DNA of 64,000 nt from Apostichopus californicus (Eukaryota > Echinodermata > Holothuroidea > Aspidochirotida > Stichopodidae), in contig JAIPMN010000470.1 of the NCBI GenBank assembly GCA_020650975.1, positions 25,623 through 89,622 of the forward strand, given 5' to 3'. The first letter of the stretch is position 1. Each line of letters starts with the position of its first letter. Positions 11,956 through 26,200 of the stretch are shown here, one piece after another. A model generated the notes under the pieces. The model searched no databases, had not been told where the DNA came from, and saw only the letters and a program-made list of their open reading frames with translations. The translations under genes and the position numbers were made by a program.

Positions 11956-13450
11956 CCTGCTGACAATCACCCACTCATGAGTCATATATATTGGTATGAA
12001 GAAGAATGGATGCTTCTTGTATGTTTATCTATTCAATTAACAAGACGTATTCTGCATGTAATTGTGGTACTGATGTGCTGTTCTCACTTTCCCACCCCAT
12101 ACAGTAATGAGGACACTGGGTTGTGGGATAAGTGACGGTGGTGGTTAAGTGTAAGCTCCATGGAGAGAAGAGGTACATGTGGTTTAAACATAGTGAGTTA
12201 ACCAGCAGCGGTGAGCAATTAATCATTACAGAGTGGAATAACATGAATTGCATAACTTTAAATTACAAAACATACTAAACCCTGTTACCATGGAAAATAT
12301 GTATACTAACAGCATACCAATATTGCCATATTCACATGCCACAGCCATGCATGAGTACATGACTAACCCTGGGGTAACCTAGCATTTCTTTGTGACCAAA
12401 AACAGGATGTAGCATGTGAATGGCCCTTTAGTGCTAGTCTTGATGGTAAATCCATACAGTATCAGTGAAACCAGTGTAAAATGAACACTGGCAGATTGAA
12501 GAGATGTTTACCATGAATGAATATTCATCAGTAGGGCTCCAACAACCTTCAATAATAATCAATACTGGTTTCAATTACATTGTCCTTTATCTTTGTGAAC
12601 TGCAGGGTTCAAAAACTGTTGTATAAGCAATGGATGTTAGTTATACCTTACATTTATTGACAGTATTAAAATATAAATCAAACTCAATGGGATTGAATTG
12701 GCTGGTCATTATTTTTACAAGGTTGTTCTACACAGAGATGCTTTATTGGATGATATGGTTTATTTCTTTAAGTGAATCATCACAACTGCCTGATTCAAAC
12801 TCTATATCCTGTATGTTTCTGTTGAACTGATGATATCCAACGTGAAATCACTAAAGGGATAATGATGGCATATAAGGTTTGAGTCTTCTCAAAGAAATCC
12901 TACCACTCTTATGGCTCTTATCACTATGTCCCCTGCAGGAAAAAAAAAAGTCTGACAAAACTACTCTGTGTAAACGATATTTTATAAATCTGTAAAGGAT
13001 TTGATGTAGGTGGGGCACTAACATGATGTACACACTGAAGCTACCACTCCCCCCCCCCCTCCTCACCCAACCCCTTCATACTTACACAACATATTTAAAG
13101 TCAATTTTCACTCAAGTTTTTGCTCAAAGATTGTTATTCATACTATCAGTTTGTTTGAAAAGTGCATGAGGTGTTCATGACTACATGATGTTTTGATATG
13201 TTAAAATAAAGGATGAAAGTAAGGATTGAATGTAGAGGAAATATCGCGTGTATAAAAGATGTTAATAAATTAATATATGGAAGTGCAATTGAATTTAAGG
13301 TTGTTCTGTACTTATTCTTTTGTGATTTGTGTCATGAACAATTTTATTTTTAGCTCATCTTTGTTTTTATTAAAGGAACATTTTCCCCTCGTATTTTCAT
13401 ATATTTGATTGTGTTGTTTGACCAGTATTATACAACCATATTCCAATAAA
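11956..13450 (+). other. ISCA2 3' UTR and downstream sequence
   Basis: No coding exon is visible. AATAAA hexamers at 13205-13210 and 13445-13450 are candidate polyadenylation signals; nothing decides between them. A C run lies at about 13049-13059. Confidence 0.45.
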
Positions 13451-13961
13451 CAGGTCTGACTAATTCATTGATCTGTAATAAGGTGGCTATAATTGTGATT
13501 GGCCAATTGATGACAGTAACTCCCCTGTCCCCAAATCAACGCCCATGACTTTAACAGACTGGGAAAGTACCATGACAGTTGAGACCGAGGTATTCATAGG
13601 TATCACATTTGATCTATGAATGTACAGTTAAAGTTGGAGGGATCTTCAATCTTTTCCAGGGTTCTGCTCTTCAGTTTTCCCCTCGTGGGTGCGAAATAAT
13701 TTACTTCAAACTGTTGCCAATTCACATCGTTTTCTCCACTGCCACAGATGCAGCTCTTGTTCGTTAATAATAGTAATTCCAAATTTTGATGGTTGGTTGT
13801 TACTCGCTACCAACCTGTGGTTTGTTTCCATGGTTTGAGGAAACTTAGTCGCCAAAAGGGGTTTTCCCTGACCTTGCCCTCGTTCATATCCATCGGCCTC
13901 CAGGGCCAGAGCTCTCATTGCAGTCTGCTGTACCGCCACCATCAGTTACCAAACTAACAAA
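13451..13961 (+). promoter_or_regulatory. Probable WDR20 promoter and 5' UTR
   Basis: This interval lies between the last candidate ISCA2 poly(A) signal and the WDR20 ATG. It becomes less AT-rich towards 13700-13960, in keeping with a first-exon region. No TATA box is obvious. The call is by position. Confidence 0.4.
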
Positions 13962-14207
13962 ATGGCCGCTTCGGAGGGAGGTGGCAAAGAAGAGGTAAAG
14001 CAGCAATTTAACACCAGAGAAGGGGTGTACAAGCTGATGCGACTTTCTGAATACTCGAAACCAACCAGGCTCACATATAATTCTCAAAATCATTTACCAG
14101 TGAAAGTTTCGTTCATTAGCCTCGACGACGGTGATGTTTGCAACGACATGATATTTTTCAACATCGGCCGAGAGCTATACTTCTATCCGTACAAAGGTGT
14201 ACGAAAG
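13962..14207 (+). CDS. WDR20: WDR20 exon 1
   Basis: It encodes 82 residues from MAASEGGGKEE to ...YPYKGVRK, with donor GTACTG at 14208. The start agrees with the MA-EGGGKE start of vertebrate WDR20, which fixes the ATG. Confidence 0.94.
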
Positions 14208-17200
14208 GTACTGAACGTGTTTTAACACTGGTGTTCAATACGAGGAAGCTTAACGTTAATTTTGTGTGCATAGCCTAGGCCTAGTATAACGTCTACAATG
14301 GTTCTGTGTGTATGCACTACTGCTAGCCTACCTCTCACTACTACACTACAAGAAGGAATTGCTATGCTTCAGGCATCTTAAGTTTGTGATATGTACATGT
14401 TTCATTGCTCGTAGCATAGTAAGTACCATTGATTAGCTATCACCTTAAGTTAGGGTAGCAAAATAAATTGAACGATGGATTGAAACTAACAAGCCTTAAA
14501 AATACTTAATACTAGGCCCAATTTTTTAATATTATGTACTATTTAGGCTTACCGACTTCACTGAAAGTTTCATGAGCATCAATGTAACTAAGAACAATAT
14601 AAAGATAAAAGATAAACACTTCTGTTTAATTTGGTAGAGGCTTAGGCTAGGGCTACATGTTATTATTAAGAGCAAAATAAAGCAAATATACTGTCACTTG
14701 GCTAACACTCACCCAGTATGATTCCATTAGAAATATAATGCATTTCCACAGGGAAGTTGTGGAAAATGTCTCCTAACCGCATAAAATGTCAAGTCCCAAA
14801 AGGAAATCATTTCTGATTTTTGCAAACGAAGTGATTATTCGCAGGGCAGCCCTGCGAATAACATACACAGACACCTTGTTCGCAGGGCTGTGACGATTTT
14901 GAAAATAGGTTTATTATTGGCTTTCAATGACATCATTTTTTATGTGACTTTATTCATTTGACCTCAAACCCGAAGTTCTTTCATTTCTTTCAGAATCAGA
15001 TTCACCGTCTTTGCCGTTTTTTTTATGGAGAAATGTTCCTGCTACATTTTAAGTGTCATGAATTATTAGGAAAATATTGTTTTTGAACCGACTGACATAA
15101 GAAGAACTTACTTGCATTTGCACATTAAATTTACGATTCAGCCCTAGGGGCCTAGGCCCTAAGTCTGTAAGTTCTAACGTAGGTAGCCTAGCCTAAAGTA
15201 CATGTCGCAAGCGTTACTGTTAATTGGGCTAGGCTAAATGGACTAACCAATGGTTTGCTACTGCCTAGGCATGCTAACGTTAGGTGTAGGCAGTGATTAT
15301 AATATGAAAGGATGGAACAGTTGGCCCCAAGAAACTGGCTCATTAGGAAATTTCTCAGGTCCCCATACTGATATCAATTTCAAAATGTGTATGAGGCAAA
15401 AGCTAGTTTCAGGGACATCAAATATCATATGTTAAGGGTCCCAGATTTATGAGATGCAAAAAGGGCTTCTGAAAAGTCAATTTTGGGGTCCCCAATTATG
15501 CCAATCTTTATGGCCCCATAACGTCAAAGATAGGTTCTACTTAAGCCTATGAAAGGGGCTTGAAAGGCCGGTTTTGCTATTGATACCAGTCAGTTAAGGG
15601 GCCTTGAAAAGGCCAACCTTTTGGGCCCAAATAGTCTTAGCCACTTCATAAGCTAATTTTTGGAACCCCAGCAGTTCAATTTTAAAAGCTTATTTGAAGG
15701 CAGCTTACTTTGGGATTCCCCAAAAGCCGACATTGCCTTAAAGCCAATATGGACAAGGGTGTGACACCCCCCCCCCCCCCCCAAAACCTGTACATGCAAA
15801 TGAGCAGTCACTCTGCAAAAACAAAGGTGAAAATGATCGAGGGATGACATATTTTTATGTTGGCGGTACTAATGCTAGACTGGTTCAATCTTAAGGCCCT
15901 AGGCTCCCAAAACCAATCCTAGCAGCATTAAGATAGGACTCCCAAAGGCCAATAAATTCCCCAAAATATAGGGGCTCCCAATTAAGACTCTCCAAAAGCC
16001 AGCTCTGGTGCCCAAAAAGCAAACCCGAATAGCCCCAAAAGTTACTGAGCCCGTTAACCAAGTCTAAGGCTGCCCTGTGAATAAGGTGTATGTGTCTGGC
16101 TATTCGCAGGGCAGCCCTGCAAATAACATGCTTGTGTCCGGCTATTTGCAGGGCTGCCCTGTGAATAAGGTGTATGTGTCTGGCTATTCGCAGGGCTGCC
16201 CTGCAAATAAGGTGTCTGTGTTCGGCTGTTTGCAGGGCTGCCCTGTGAATAAGATGCTTGTGTCCGGCTATTTGCAGGGCTGCCCTGCAAATAAGATGTT
16301 TGTGTCTGGCTATTCGCAGGGCTGCCCTGCGAATAAGCCCCACCTTTTGCAAAATATGCCCTCTATAGTTTCTAGGACGTTTGGTCACCCTGTGATCCTG
16401 TGATAGGACTGTGCACCTGCTTTATAATATGAGGGAAAAAAAACTGTTTCTTCTCCACTAAATAGACCTCAACAGCTTGCGAATACAAGCAGCGACCTTC
16501 ATTTGAGTGCACTCATGTATTTATCCATCACCAAACATTGACTATGACTAGGAGCCATAACAATTATCTAGTGTTGATCAATACATATTTTTATAATAAA
16601 AGACTCGACCTCAAATGAGGCTCACTTATAAATAAGTCCTCATGTTTAAACTTCATCCAGATGGTATATAAAGTAATGAATTACTGTATATATTTAGGCC
16701 TCATGTGGGTAATAATGTCAGCAATCAAGGGTTAAACTTTCTTTTGAAGAATTAGTGTTTGATGGTATATGTTATGTTGAATATAAGTTCATGTAAAATT
16801 GTGTGTGTTCTTAGGCACAAGAAAGCATATTTTTGGCCTTAAAACCTTAGACAAACCACTGCAGTCAAACTAGGTTTTTGTACTAACATCAACACAAGTT
16901 TACAATCATTAGGGTCATGTCTTATTTCTGCCTGTTTCAAATTTCAGTTAGCAAACAGATATATATATATGTATGTATGAATTGTCAATTGTCAACAACT
17001 CTGTAACTGGACCAAATACATTAATCTTGGAGTGACTAGAATTGGGGACCTTATGATTGGAAGGCACTGGCGTTAACCACTGAGCTAGCACTCCGTATTA
17101 TATATTGTTCAATATTATATATTCAATTCATATTATATATTCAAGTCAATTTAAGTCAATTTTTATTTCTCATATTTTCATACAGAAGAAAACATAACAC

Positions 17201-20200
17201 ACCTGTATTACAATGTACAGAAAACTAGCATAATATGAAGGACATTAGAGAACAAATACTGTTTATGGGCTGGTGATCATATATTCACACATTGTGCATT
17301 GCATGCATTGTATTCCATCATGTATCAAGTGTGCGTATTGTGATCCGTACACGTGCATATTGTTCCGGCTGAAGGAACTTAGGAACAAGTAACACTCTAT
17401 TGATACCTTGTTTTATTCGTGCAGCTAAATTCCTTGACGTGTTTCAACCACTGATAATCAAGTCGCATATGATTTTTTTGTGTTCCCATGACTAATTCAA
17501 ACTAAATATCATAACTATCTAGTTAGTAAGGTCTGTTAGGGTATTGTTTTGGATACAGCATTTCACATCCATTACTGGATGTGAAATCATGATAAGCCAG
17601 ATCTAAACGTCTGTGTACATGCATGCATGCCAAATGCATTTAAGCATGATACTCACAGAAACTGTCGATATGTGCAATTCCCTGGGGCAAGGGACAACAG
17701 CAATTTTGTGAATGAATATAGTTGAATTGGGTACCTTGTTTTACGCAACAGAAATTTCACTCCAGTTTACCTACCGTAGATTGTTGCATCTTCTCAGTTC
17801 AAGGGTCGTGTTAATACTTGAATTTTAATGTAAACTACCAGATGCTGGAACTTGTTGCCCAAATTTAGTCTCTAAAATTTGTAAATATTGGTTGATTGTG
17901 GAATTTGCCTGATATTGGTATTTTCTATAATTAGCATGTGCACATTGTTCCGGTGAAAAAAGAGTAATTAAATCCACTTTCAGCAAGTTCATGTTATGAA
18001 ATGAAGTACACATTAGCCCCTTGTTTTAAATGATTTCAAAAGCTGAAGTACTTCAATGTGGAATACCATTATCTGAGATGGTAAAACATTTGGAGTGCCT
18101 ACTAAACCCAATCAATATCTTCATTTTGAGAATAAGACATGCAAATATTCCAAGAAGTTGAATCGTTGACATTTTACCTTTAGGGCAGCATTCGTCTAGC
18201 AGAGTTGTCTATCTGCTGCACTTTTGTTATGTCTATTCTATCGCAATGTTCCATAGGAATGCTTAAAACTCTTTCAGCTCTCTCGAAAAGAGAAAAGGAA
18301 AGGAGAACAAGAAGAAGAAGATAAAAGGTGTCAGGTGGTCATTAGTCTTTGCAGTTGATAGCAGTTCTATCCCAGTTGTCCCAAGTTGTCTTGGCGTTTT
18401 ATTATTAAAATATTGTCAGTCTGCCTTACATCTTCCATAAGATCTGTTGAAAGTATCTGTCTGATTTTGCCTACCCTATATTTAAGTTTTACTATTTTCA
18501 TAGTCTTATCAATTTTCCCCACAAAAATGTTCCCTACCTGAAGGGGCTGCTCTCCGTGCAGCTTGAACAGGACCTCATCCCAACACACACCCCGCACATC
18601 TATCGATCTGTTGTTTGCTATGAAATATAAGGGGCATTCTAAAGGTTTTAAGGATTTATTTATTTCACATGTTTTTGCTGTTCACTAGATGTTACATTGA
18701 AAGCCCGAACAGTTTTAAGTTTTAGCACTGTGACATCTTTCATCGAACAAGTCTTCAAATTCATGGACTGTAAACTGAGCTACTTAACTCTGTGGTTTTG
18801 GCTTTTGGCTTTATAGATATGGTATTGTAAGAGATTCGGAGCAGGGTACTTGCCAGCAGCTAGCTGAGCAGCAGGCTTTTTGAGATTCCCCCTAGTGGTT
18901 ACGAAGTGTGGGGACAGTTAACCACTATATTTCAAATACAACAGGCTAAATGAAGAATAAGACTGGCTGTCGGGTTTAGTATGTACAATAGCTATATTAG
19001 CACTGTGACATCCTTTACCAAACAAGTCTTCAAAATCATGGACTGTAAACTTAGTTTTCTTTAGCTCTGTAGTTTTGGTTTATTGGCCTTATAGATCCTA
19101 GGGATAACCTTTCTCTGGTACTTTTGAAGTACTTTGTTTACCATTTAGTATGATACATGCAGTGAAGTCATCAATTTGTTGGAATTGTAGCAGTTTCTTC
19201 TTCTTTTCCTATACTGTTAAGCTCTGCTTCTCAATCCTTGGCATTTTGTATTTAGCTTACAGTGTTGCAGATGGAGTGCTGTGTGCTGATATTATGAGCT
19301 CATCTTGATTTAAGTACTGTAGATCTGTATACTGTGTACATATCCTGCATGGAGACACTTGTACAGATATGGTGGTGTATGCATTACCTCACACTGGGAA
19401 TTATCTGTAAATTGAAGTGCAGTAACTCAAACAATTTTATCAGCTAATATCATCAGACTTTGAACAAACTGAGGGCTCTTACAAGCGGTCGCTGGATGAA
19501 ACTCTTTGACAGCGTATATGGGGAGATATAGCAGCAGAAAGTGGATGTGAACTATGGTGTAGAGGTCCTAGAAATGGGTTGTTCAAACACATGTCAAAAC
19601 ACATGATATGCATGTGAGTAAACACAATGTCATGCAGTGTAAAAATATGACGATGGGATGGGTACTTCAGTGCTCAGCTGAAGCTGTTCACAACCACAGT
19701 CAGCTCTGTATTCATGAAGTGAATATTGGCTAACCAAGTAACCATATTCCCAAGCATCTAATGGAGGTGAGAAAGACAGACAGCTTCGCGATCAGAAATT
19801 CATTAATGGTGTAATAATTCAAATTATATTCCATTTCAAGTGAGCATTATAAAGTTTTGTAAATATACTTACTGTATATCTACAAATGCTTGTAACTGAA
19901 CATGATACTCAACTTTTGAACCTCCAAATTTACAAAAAATTTAACATTTCAAATGAACGTTAGAAGGCCTCAAATTGTCCTGAACCTGTACATCTACACA
20001 GAACTTCAGAAATTTGCAGGTTGTACTCATAAATTGACTCAACTTCAAGTGGGCATTACAAAGTCAAAATATTGTTTAAACGGGCTTTTACACACATCCT
20101 CAGAAATTTAGAATGCCATAGTACCTTACTTGAGGTTATCATGCCATTGCATTCACTGATGTCTGTGAGACATGATGCTGATGAGATATGATGCTGATGA

Positions 20201-23200
20201 GATATGATGCTGATGATACATCAGCAGCAAATAATGTCCAATATTTGTTCACCTTTATATCACTGATTTGAATACATACTTTAAAGTGGCTTTGTGACTA
20301 GGGCAACAAACAGCCTCAAGCAAAGTCAATTTCAAAAGTTTGGTTTTTACTTTGCTTTCCTTTTTTAAAGAACATCTCCGTTGCTTTGATTGCTTTTTTA
20401 ACTTGGTAAATGAGAAAAGCAGCAATGTGATGACCAAATAATTGTCAGGTCAGTACATGCATACACATTATGATTAAAAGCTAAAAACAATTCAATTCAA
20501 ATCTCTATAATTGACACAGTGTGTGCAGCTTAATGGCTTGGTAGAAAGAAATGGCTTGTCTTAGAGCATGAGAGCATGCCCCCTCCCTCCCCCTTACTGT
20601 TGGCTGCTATTGTATGTGGGATGTGTGACACAAGGGGACCATGTTGAATTTGTTGTGGTAAAAATCTCAGCCAAATCGGGAAGATCCTGGGAGCTTGAGG
20701 GTATAACCCCCAACCCTTCTTTTTCTTAAACCATGCACAAAAGTTCCAAGTGGTTATCAGTACAACCATGTAGTCTATATATGTCTCAGAATGCACCATC
20801 TGATGTCTGTGAAAGACTCTCACCCACTCGTACACGGGAGTTAATTGCAGCATCTCCAGTGTCACCTCTCCTGGTACAAAAACGTTCATTGATTTTATAT
20901 AATTTTCCCTCTTCCCACTCCTTTGACAATTCTATGTTAGTCACAATCCCATTCCCCTAGATGGCTGATGTCCTCCAGTACCTATGCCCTTCACCCAGGG
21001 CTGTCAAAACTTCCTGGATATATGCCAGTGGTAACTTTTGGTATAAATTTGTACACACTTCTCTGTCTTCTCTCAAGCCACCAAAACCCATCATTCTACT
21101 GTACCTTGACCAGAACAGAAACAGTACATTAAATATAACTTAATGATATATTTACATAAATGCTCAAATTGAACCAAAAGATGAGTTACTACAGCGTATT
21201 ACTTACTGCTTAATGAGAGTTCATGAAACACTCAATTACATTTGATGCAAACTCATATCAAGGTGATTTTGTGATTTGACTAAGGAAAGAGTACAGTAAG
21301 TACATGTAATGTGTCTCAATTTCATTAAAATTGTTAAATTGATAGAGATTTTACATTTTGGCAGTGCTGATCGTATGTCATCTCTACAAGTAAACCATCC
21401 TGCCACTCAGGTTGAGGAAGCTCTCTCTCTCTCTTCATTTGATATTTACACAACACTTTACTCATTGATGTGGAAGTCCAGCTAGGTGTTTTGTTGGACT
21501 ATATTATAGTTTCAATAACGTTAAAGCACTAGTACGTCTCTTGCACCTGCATCTAACATTGTCTTAAACCTGATGACATTTCAAGTAGTCAATACAGATA
21601 TATGCAGAGTATTTCCATTGGACTGCAAGATAAACACAAGGTTCCAGTAGTCCTTGATAACAATTGTAAAGATAACACACTAGTTACTGTTTTTTCTGTA
21701 TTGTGGTCGGTAGACACTAGTTTGCTTGTGATGATGAAGCCATGTGGCACATCAAGTGCTTGCTTGTAACTGATGGGGTCAAAGTGTGTCTTGTTAATGA
21801 ACTTCAATTATGACATTAAAGGGACCATTTCAATGAAACATATTAGGCTGGGATGTTGTAGTAGTATATAGTCACATGGTATGTCATAATGTCACAGCTC
21901 ATAGGGACCATCCATCTCATTGTGACAAATCTAACAAGATACTGTACCGTATGTCACATGACAACCATACGACAGCTGTTGCCATGGAATCTTCTGTTCC
22001 TTGTACTCTGTTTTTTATCATCCCATAACTGCAACTTAAAAGTGACCTGATATTTTAATCCAATTCAAAATTAAATTATTTGAAGCACAGGTTAAATGTA
22101 AGGAGTGAAATCAGCAGGAATTTCAGTAGTTCTTCCGTCCTAGTTCTTTGTAGCTGTTACTTTAGTGTGATTAGTGTCACCACTACAGAAATCTTCCTGG
22201 AGATGTGCCTAGCATGGAGCGTTCAAGCTATTGGCCGAGAAGTACAACATAATAATTTTTCATGATTTTTGAGTGGATTTATCTTCCAAGCGTAGGCAAA
22301 TATTGATATTACTGACAAGCACTTTGGCAGTTTGCCGATATAACTAAAAATAGTCAGAACTGTACATAAAAAGATTCTTCGCCCTAAGCTTACCATATTT
22401 TAGGCTACCATAGAAGAAACACTACTTTCTGGATCATTTTGTGAATATGATACTGGTTGTTATATCCATACCAAGAACTAAAACATTGTTGAGAAAGTAC
22501 ATACTTTTCATGTTTGGGCAAAGTAATGTTGGAAAAGGCCATTGAAAGAATTGAGTTGATTAGGGCATTCATTAACCATGGCTTTTTCAATAAGGAAGCA
22601 TTTTTTTCTTTGATTTGTGGGAGTGCTAATTGTGTAAAACAAGAGTAGTTTGACTAAAGATATGAAAGAAGTGTCACAGTTGCTTAGAAATTGAAGATGT
22701 AGCATTTTAGTGCACTATCCAGGCACCCCCCCCCCCCTCCTCCACTCTCAGCTATCAGTTATAATTTCTGCAGTATCAATATCTTGCAATAATTTGGAGG
22801 ATTTGAACTCCCCAAAAATACTCTCAGCAATGTTGACCAGAGTAAACTTTGGAGGTGTTATTGACATCTTTCAATAAGAATTGGGAAAGTTAATGTTCAC
22901 AGGAAAGACAAACCCAACCCATTACATTATTGGTGCAGGGAGTGCTACTTTAGAGTAGCAGCTCCCTGATCGGTGTATGTTATAGATAGAGATCACTGAC
23001 ATGAACGTCTTCTTGATTTAAATTTAGATTTAAAATCTTATTCCAGATCTTAGCATTTTACAACACAGCTTTAATGATCCTTCACAAACATGTAAAGACT
23101 TGATCAAGTCCAAAATATAACATCAGTGAGACGTGTGCATCCATTTTGTATTTTGTTTTTCTTTGTTTATTATAATGTTTATTTCCTTCCTGTGTTAGTT

Positions 23201-26200
23201 TTGCAAATTCTGAATCTAACACATTGAATCTGTTAACATGACCTGACGATGGTATTAGTTTTCAGTGTCAATACTGTAATCAATCTACGTTGAAAATATG
23301 AGAAGAAAAACATAGGGAAAGTGAAATGTGTTAGATCCTATTGCCATTAAGACATCACAGATTTACAGTATAAAATGGCAGCTCCCAGACATGACATTTA
23401 TTCCAGGATATCTCCCAAACAGAGCAAGATTTTAATTAGCTCTGTGTGGGAGTTGTTTGTTACAAATGTCATGTATAATTAAGGTTAAGTATGATTGTTG
23501 AAATTTTGTGTCCTTTAATAACCCTGTTCACATTAAATACAATTATAGAATACAATGCACAGTTATAAAGAAGGGTGTGTGACCAATTTAAACACTAAAT
23601 GTAAACAAAAAATGTTTTTCTTTCTGCCAGTGCCTTGTCTACAGTCTTACAGTATACAAAGATGCCAAAAACATGTTTTACTCAGGTACTGTGTTTTTTA
23701 TGCACTGCATAAGTGGAAATTTGAGAAATTTTGAGAGTATTAATGAGTGGTTTTTGCACGAGTAATGTGATACTGTGAATTTGGAATAAAATGTTTCTAA
23801 AGATTGAATGAAGAGTGTTTCTAAAACATTATATAATTAAAGCAAAGAGGGGGGGGGGGAATAAATAATGCAGTGACTTCATGCCTTGCCAGATTTTCTG
23901 GTTTGTGAAACACCAATTTGGTCTCGTTGGTTCATCAATATTTTTACCTGTGGAGGTGTGAACACGTTATTAACGTGATAGTGGACTCTTGTACACATGT
24001 GCTGTTTTATCTAAGCAAACTTCAAACTATCCCTACTCCCTAACTAGGCGATAATGAGGTTGAGTGAAAATAAATGTCCTCCTTTTTAAGCTACAAACCT
24101 AATACTGGGTAAATTTCTGTATTGACTCTGCAATGTAGCCTTAAGCTGGCTCATTCAATAAACTCATTTTGGTTTATCAAGCTATATAGCCTACATTAAT
24201 GCAACATATACTACAAATTTGTATGGATTCCATGAATAATATTTTGTCAGTCAAAAAACTCTCTTAACTTTGAGTTTGCATGAAAAACACCATGCTACCT
24301 TGTTCAATACAGTACAAAGTCAATAAACTAAGGAAAGAATAACCTGGCCGATGATGTGCTCTTATGTTTTTTGTTTTTTTCCCTCCCCCTTCTTCTCTTT
24401 GAAATAACATTGTACACACTGACCTATGGATGCTTTCTCTAGTTCTTCCTGCTAAAATTTGAAATGGAAACTTGATCCTGAGTAATATTGAAGGAATTTA
24501 CATATCTACATAACCATTAATAATCAACCTGGTTTCATGCTCTCTCTCATTAAATATAATGTAAACTCATTATTTTGTATTATTAGCATTGCATTGGATT
24601 CTAAATATATTGTGACCTAGCGGTTTACCTAGTTTATATTTACTTTTTCTGTATAATAGTTAATACAGCCATATAGTCATGGTAATGAAGGACATTGTTA
24701 TGGTATTGTGGTGTTTCAATGTTATATTGAAAATTAACAAAGGCCAATGGAGAATGGATTGCTTGGGAGTTCTATGAGTGTATAGTTGTATTAACATGGC
24801 ACTGCCATTCAATGAAATCAAGCTGTGTGATTTTTGGATTGTGCCTATTAACCCAACTCTGTAAAACACACATTTGGTCTTTAATTCTTCCTACATGGAT
24901 GAACCTTACAAGTTAATTCTACAGTAGGACACTTTATCTGAAGTCTAATACAGTGGTGGACTTTGAACCCCCTAAAAGAAAATTAACCATCACCTTAGTA
25001 ATCAGGAGGCCATTTTCTATGTGTATAGAAGTTTAATGAAATATATATATTATTAAAAAAATCTCTTTTCAGTAGTTTTGGACACTGTTTTTTTGTCTCT
25101 CATTGTTTTATTTGCTTTAACAATTTTTTCCCCTGTTTTTCTGCTTTGACTGTGTTTTTTCACCACTCTTCCTCTCTCTATCTCGGTTTTCAATTCAGTT
25201 TTATTCTTGAGCAAAACCGCTGCTCAGATTACGATCAGTTGAAACACTGCAGCGAGTTTATTTTGTGACTATACAGAGTAATGTTAGAGTTACATACTTG
25301 TAGGTTAGTGTGTGCTCAAGTCATACTGTTCTTGCCAGCAGTCGAATGAAATAAACACTAGCGGAGAGTTTATGGAGGATGATGGAGAGGAAAATAAGAG
25401 TATGATGAAGAAAGAGAGAGAGAGAGAGAGTACTGTAATGGTAGACAGCTCTCTTTGGAGTTCTTGTGAGCTCACTGGAAATGCAACTAAGGGAAATTCA
25501 TATATAATTCAGTAGCAGATTGGAAAAGAAGTGAAGCTCTGTTACCATACTACGTGTAAGGTACAACATCAAAATCCTCAATCATCAAGCAGATTTGAGT
25601 TTCTGTGTTATTCTTAGTTTTCAATTTTTTTTTGGGGGGGGGGGAGGAATCAGAAAGGTCAACTTTAATGAAGAAGAAAATGGTTTTAACATAAAGGTAG
25701 ATCTTCACAGAGCCATTATGAAACAGTCTCTCACAAAATGTGTGGTCAAGAGCTTAATTTCTTTCAAGGATATTAAAGGTTTCTTTCTTTCTCTCCATTT
25801 TGTTCATGTTTCGGTTCTTTCTAACCTTTAAATTAAATATTTATGCTCATTTTTAGTAGCTTGTTAAATAATTGTACATATACAATGTAGGCCAAGTCTA
25901 AGCTAATCCCCGCGTTTCGTATGGGATATTCAGAGACCTTAAAGTGCTGTTTTTTTCGGGTTAAAGAGGCTTTTCACAATTTTAAATATTACTTACTGGA
26001 GTTACTGAAAATATTGTATGCAAAGTTTAGCTTCATTGTCCATTAATTAAAGATTTCCCATATAAGATTGCAACATTTCTAATTCTGAATATTAATTAAT
26101 TTAGATACAAAATGTCCCATATCAAAAACTAGTTAATGATTCTGGTTAATTTGGCTATATGCCATGCCCACATTACACATATTTAAAAAAATGAAATTGA

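Noticed and set aside
16054-16403. Long open frames on both strands (78-165 codons)
   Set aside because: They follow the 42-bp palindromic satellite, whose length is a multiple of three; the encoded sequences are periodic and there is no conserved domain.
17029-17094. Functional tRNA gene
   Set aside because: Box B is degenerate and a microsatellite tail follows, so a SINE or pseudogene is more likely.
20530-20889. 119-codon minus-strand open frame in WDR20 intron 1
   Set aside because: No domain or signal; open frames of this length are expected in 64 kb.
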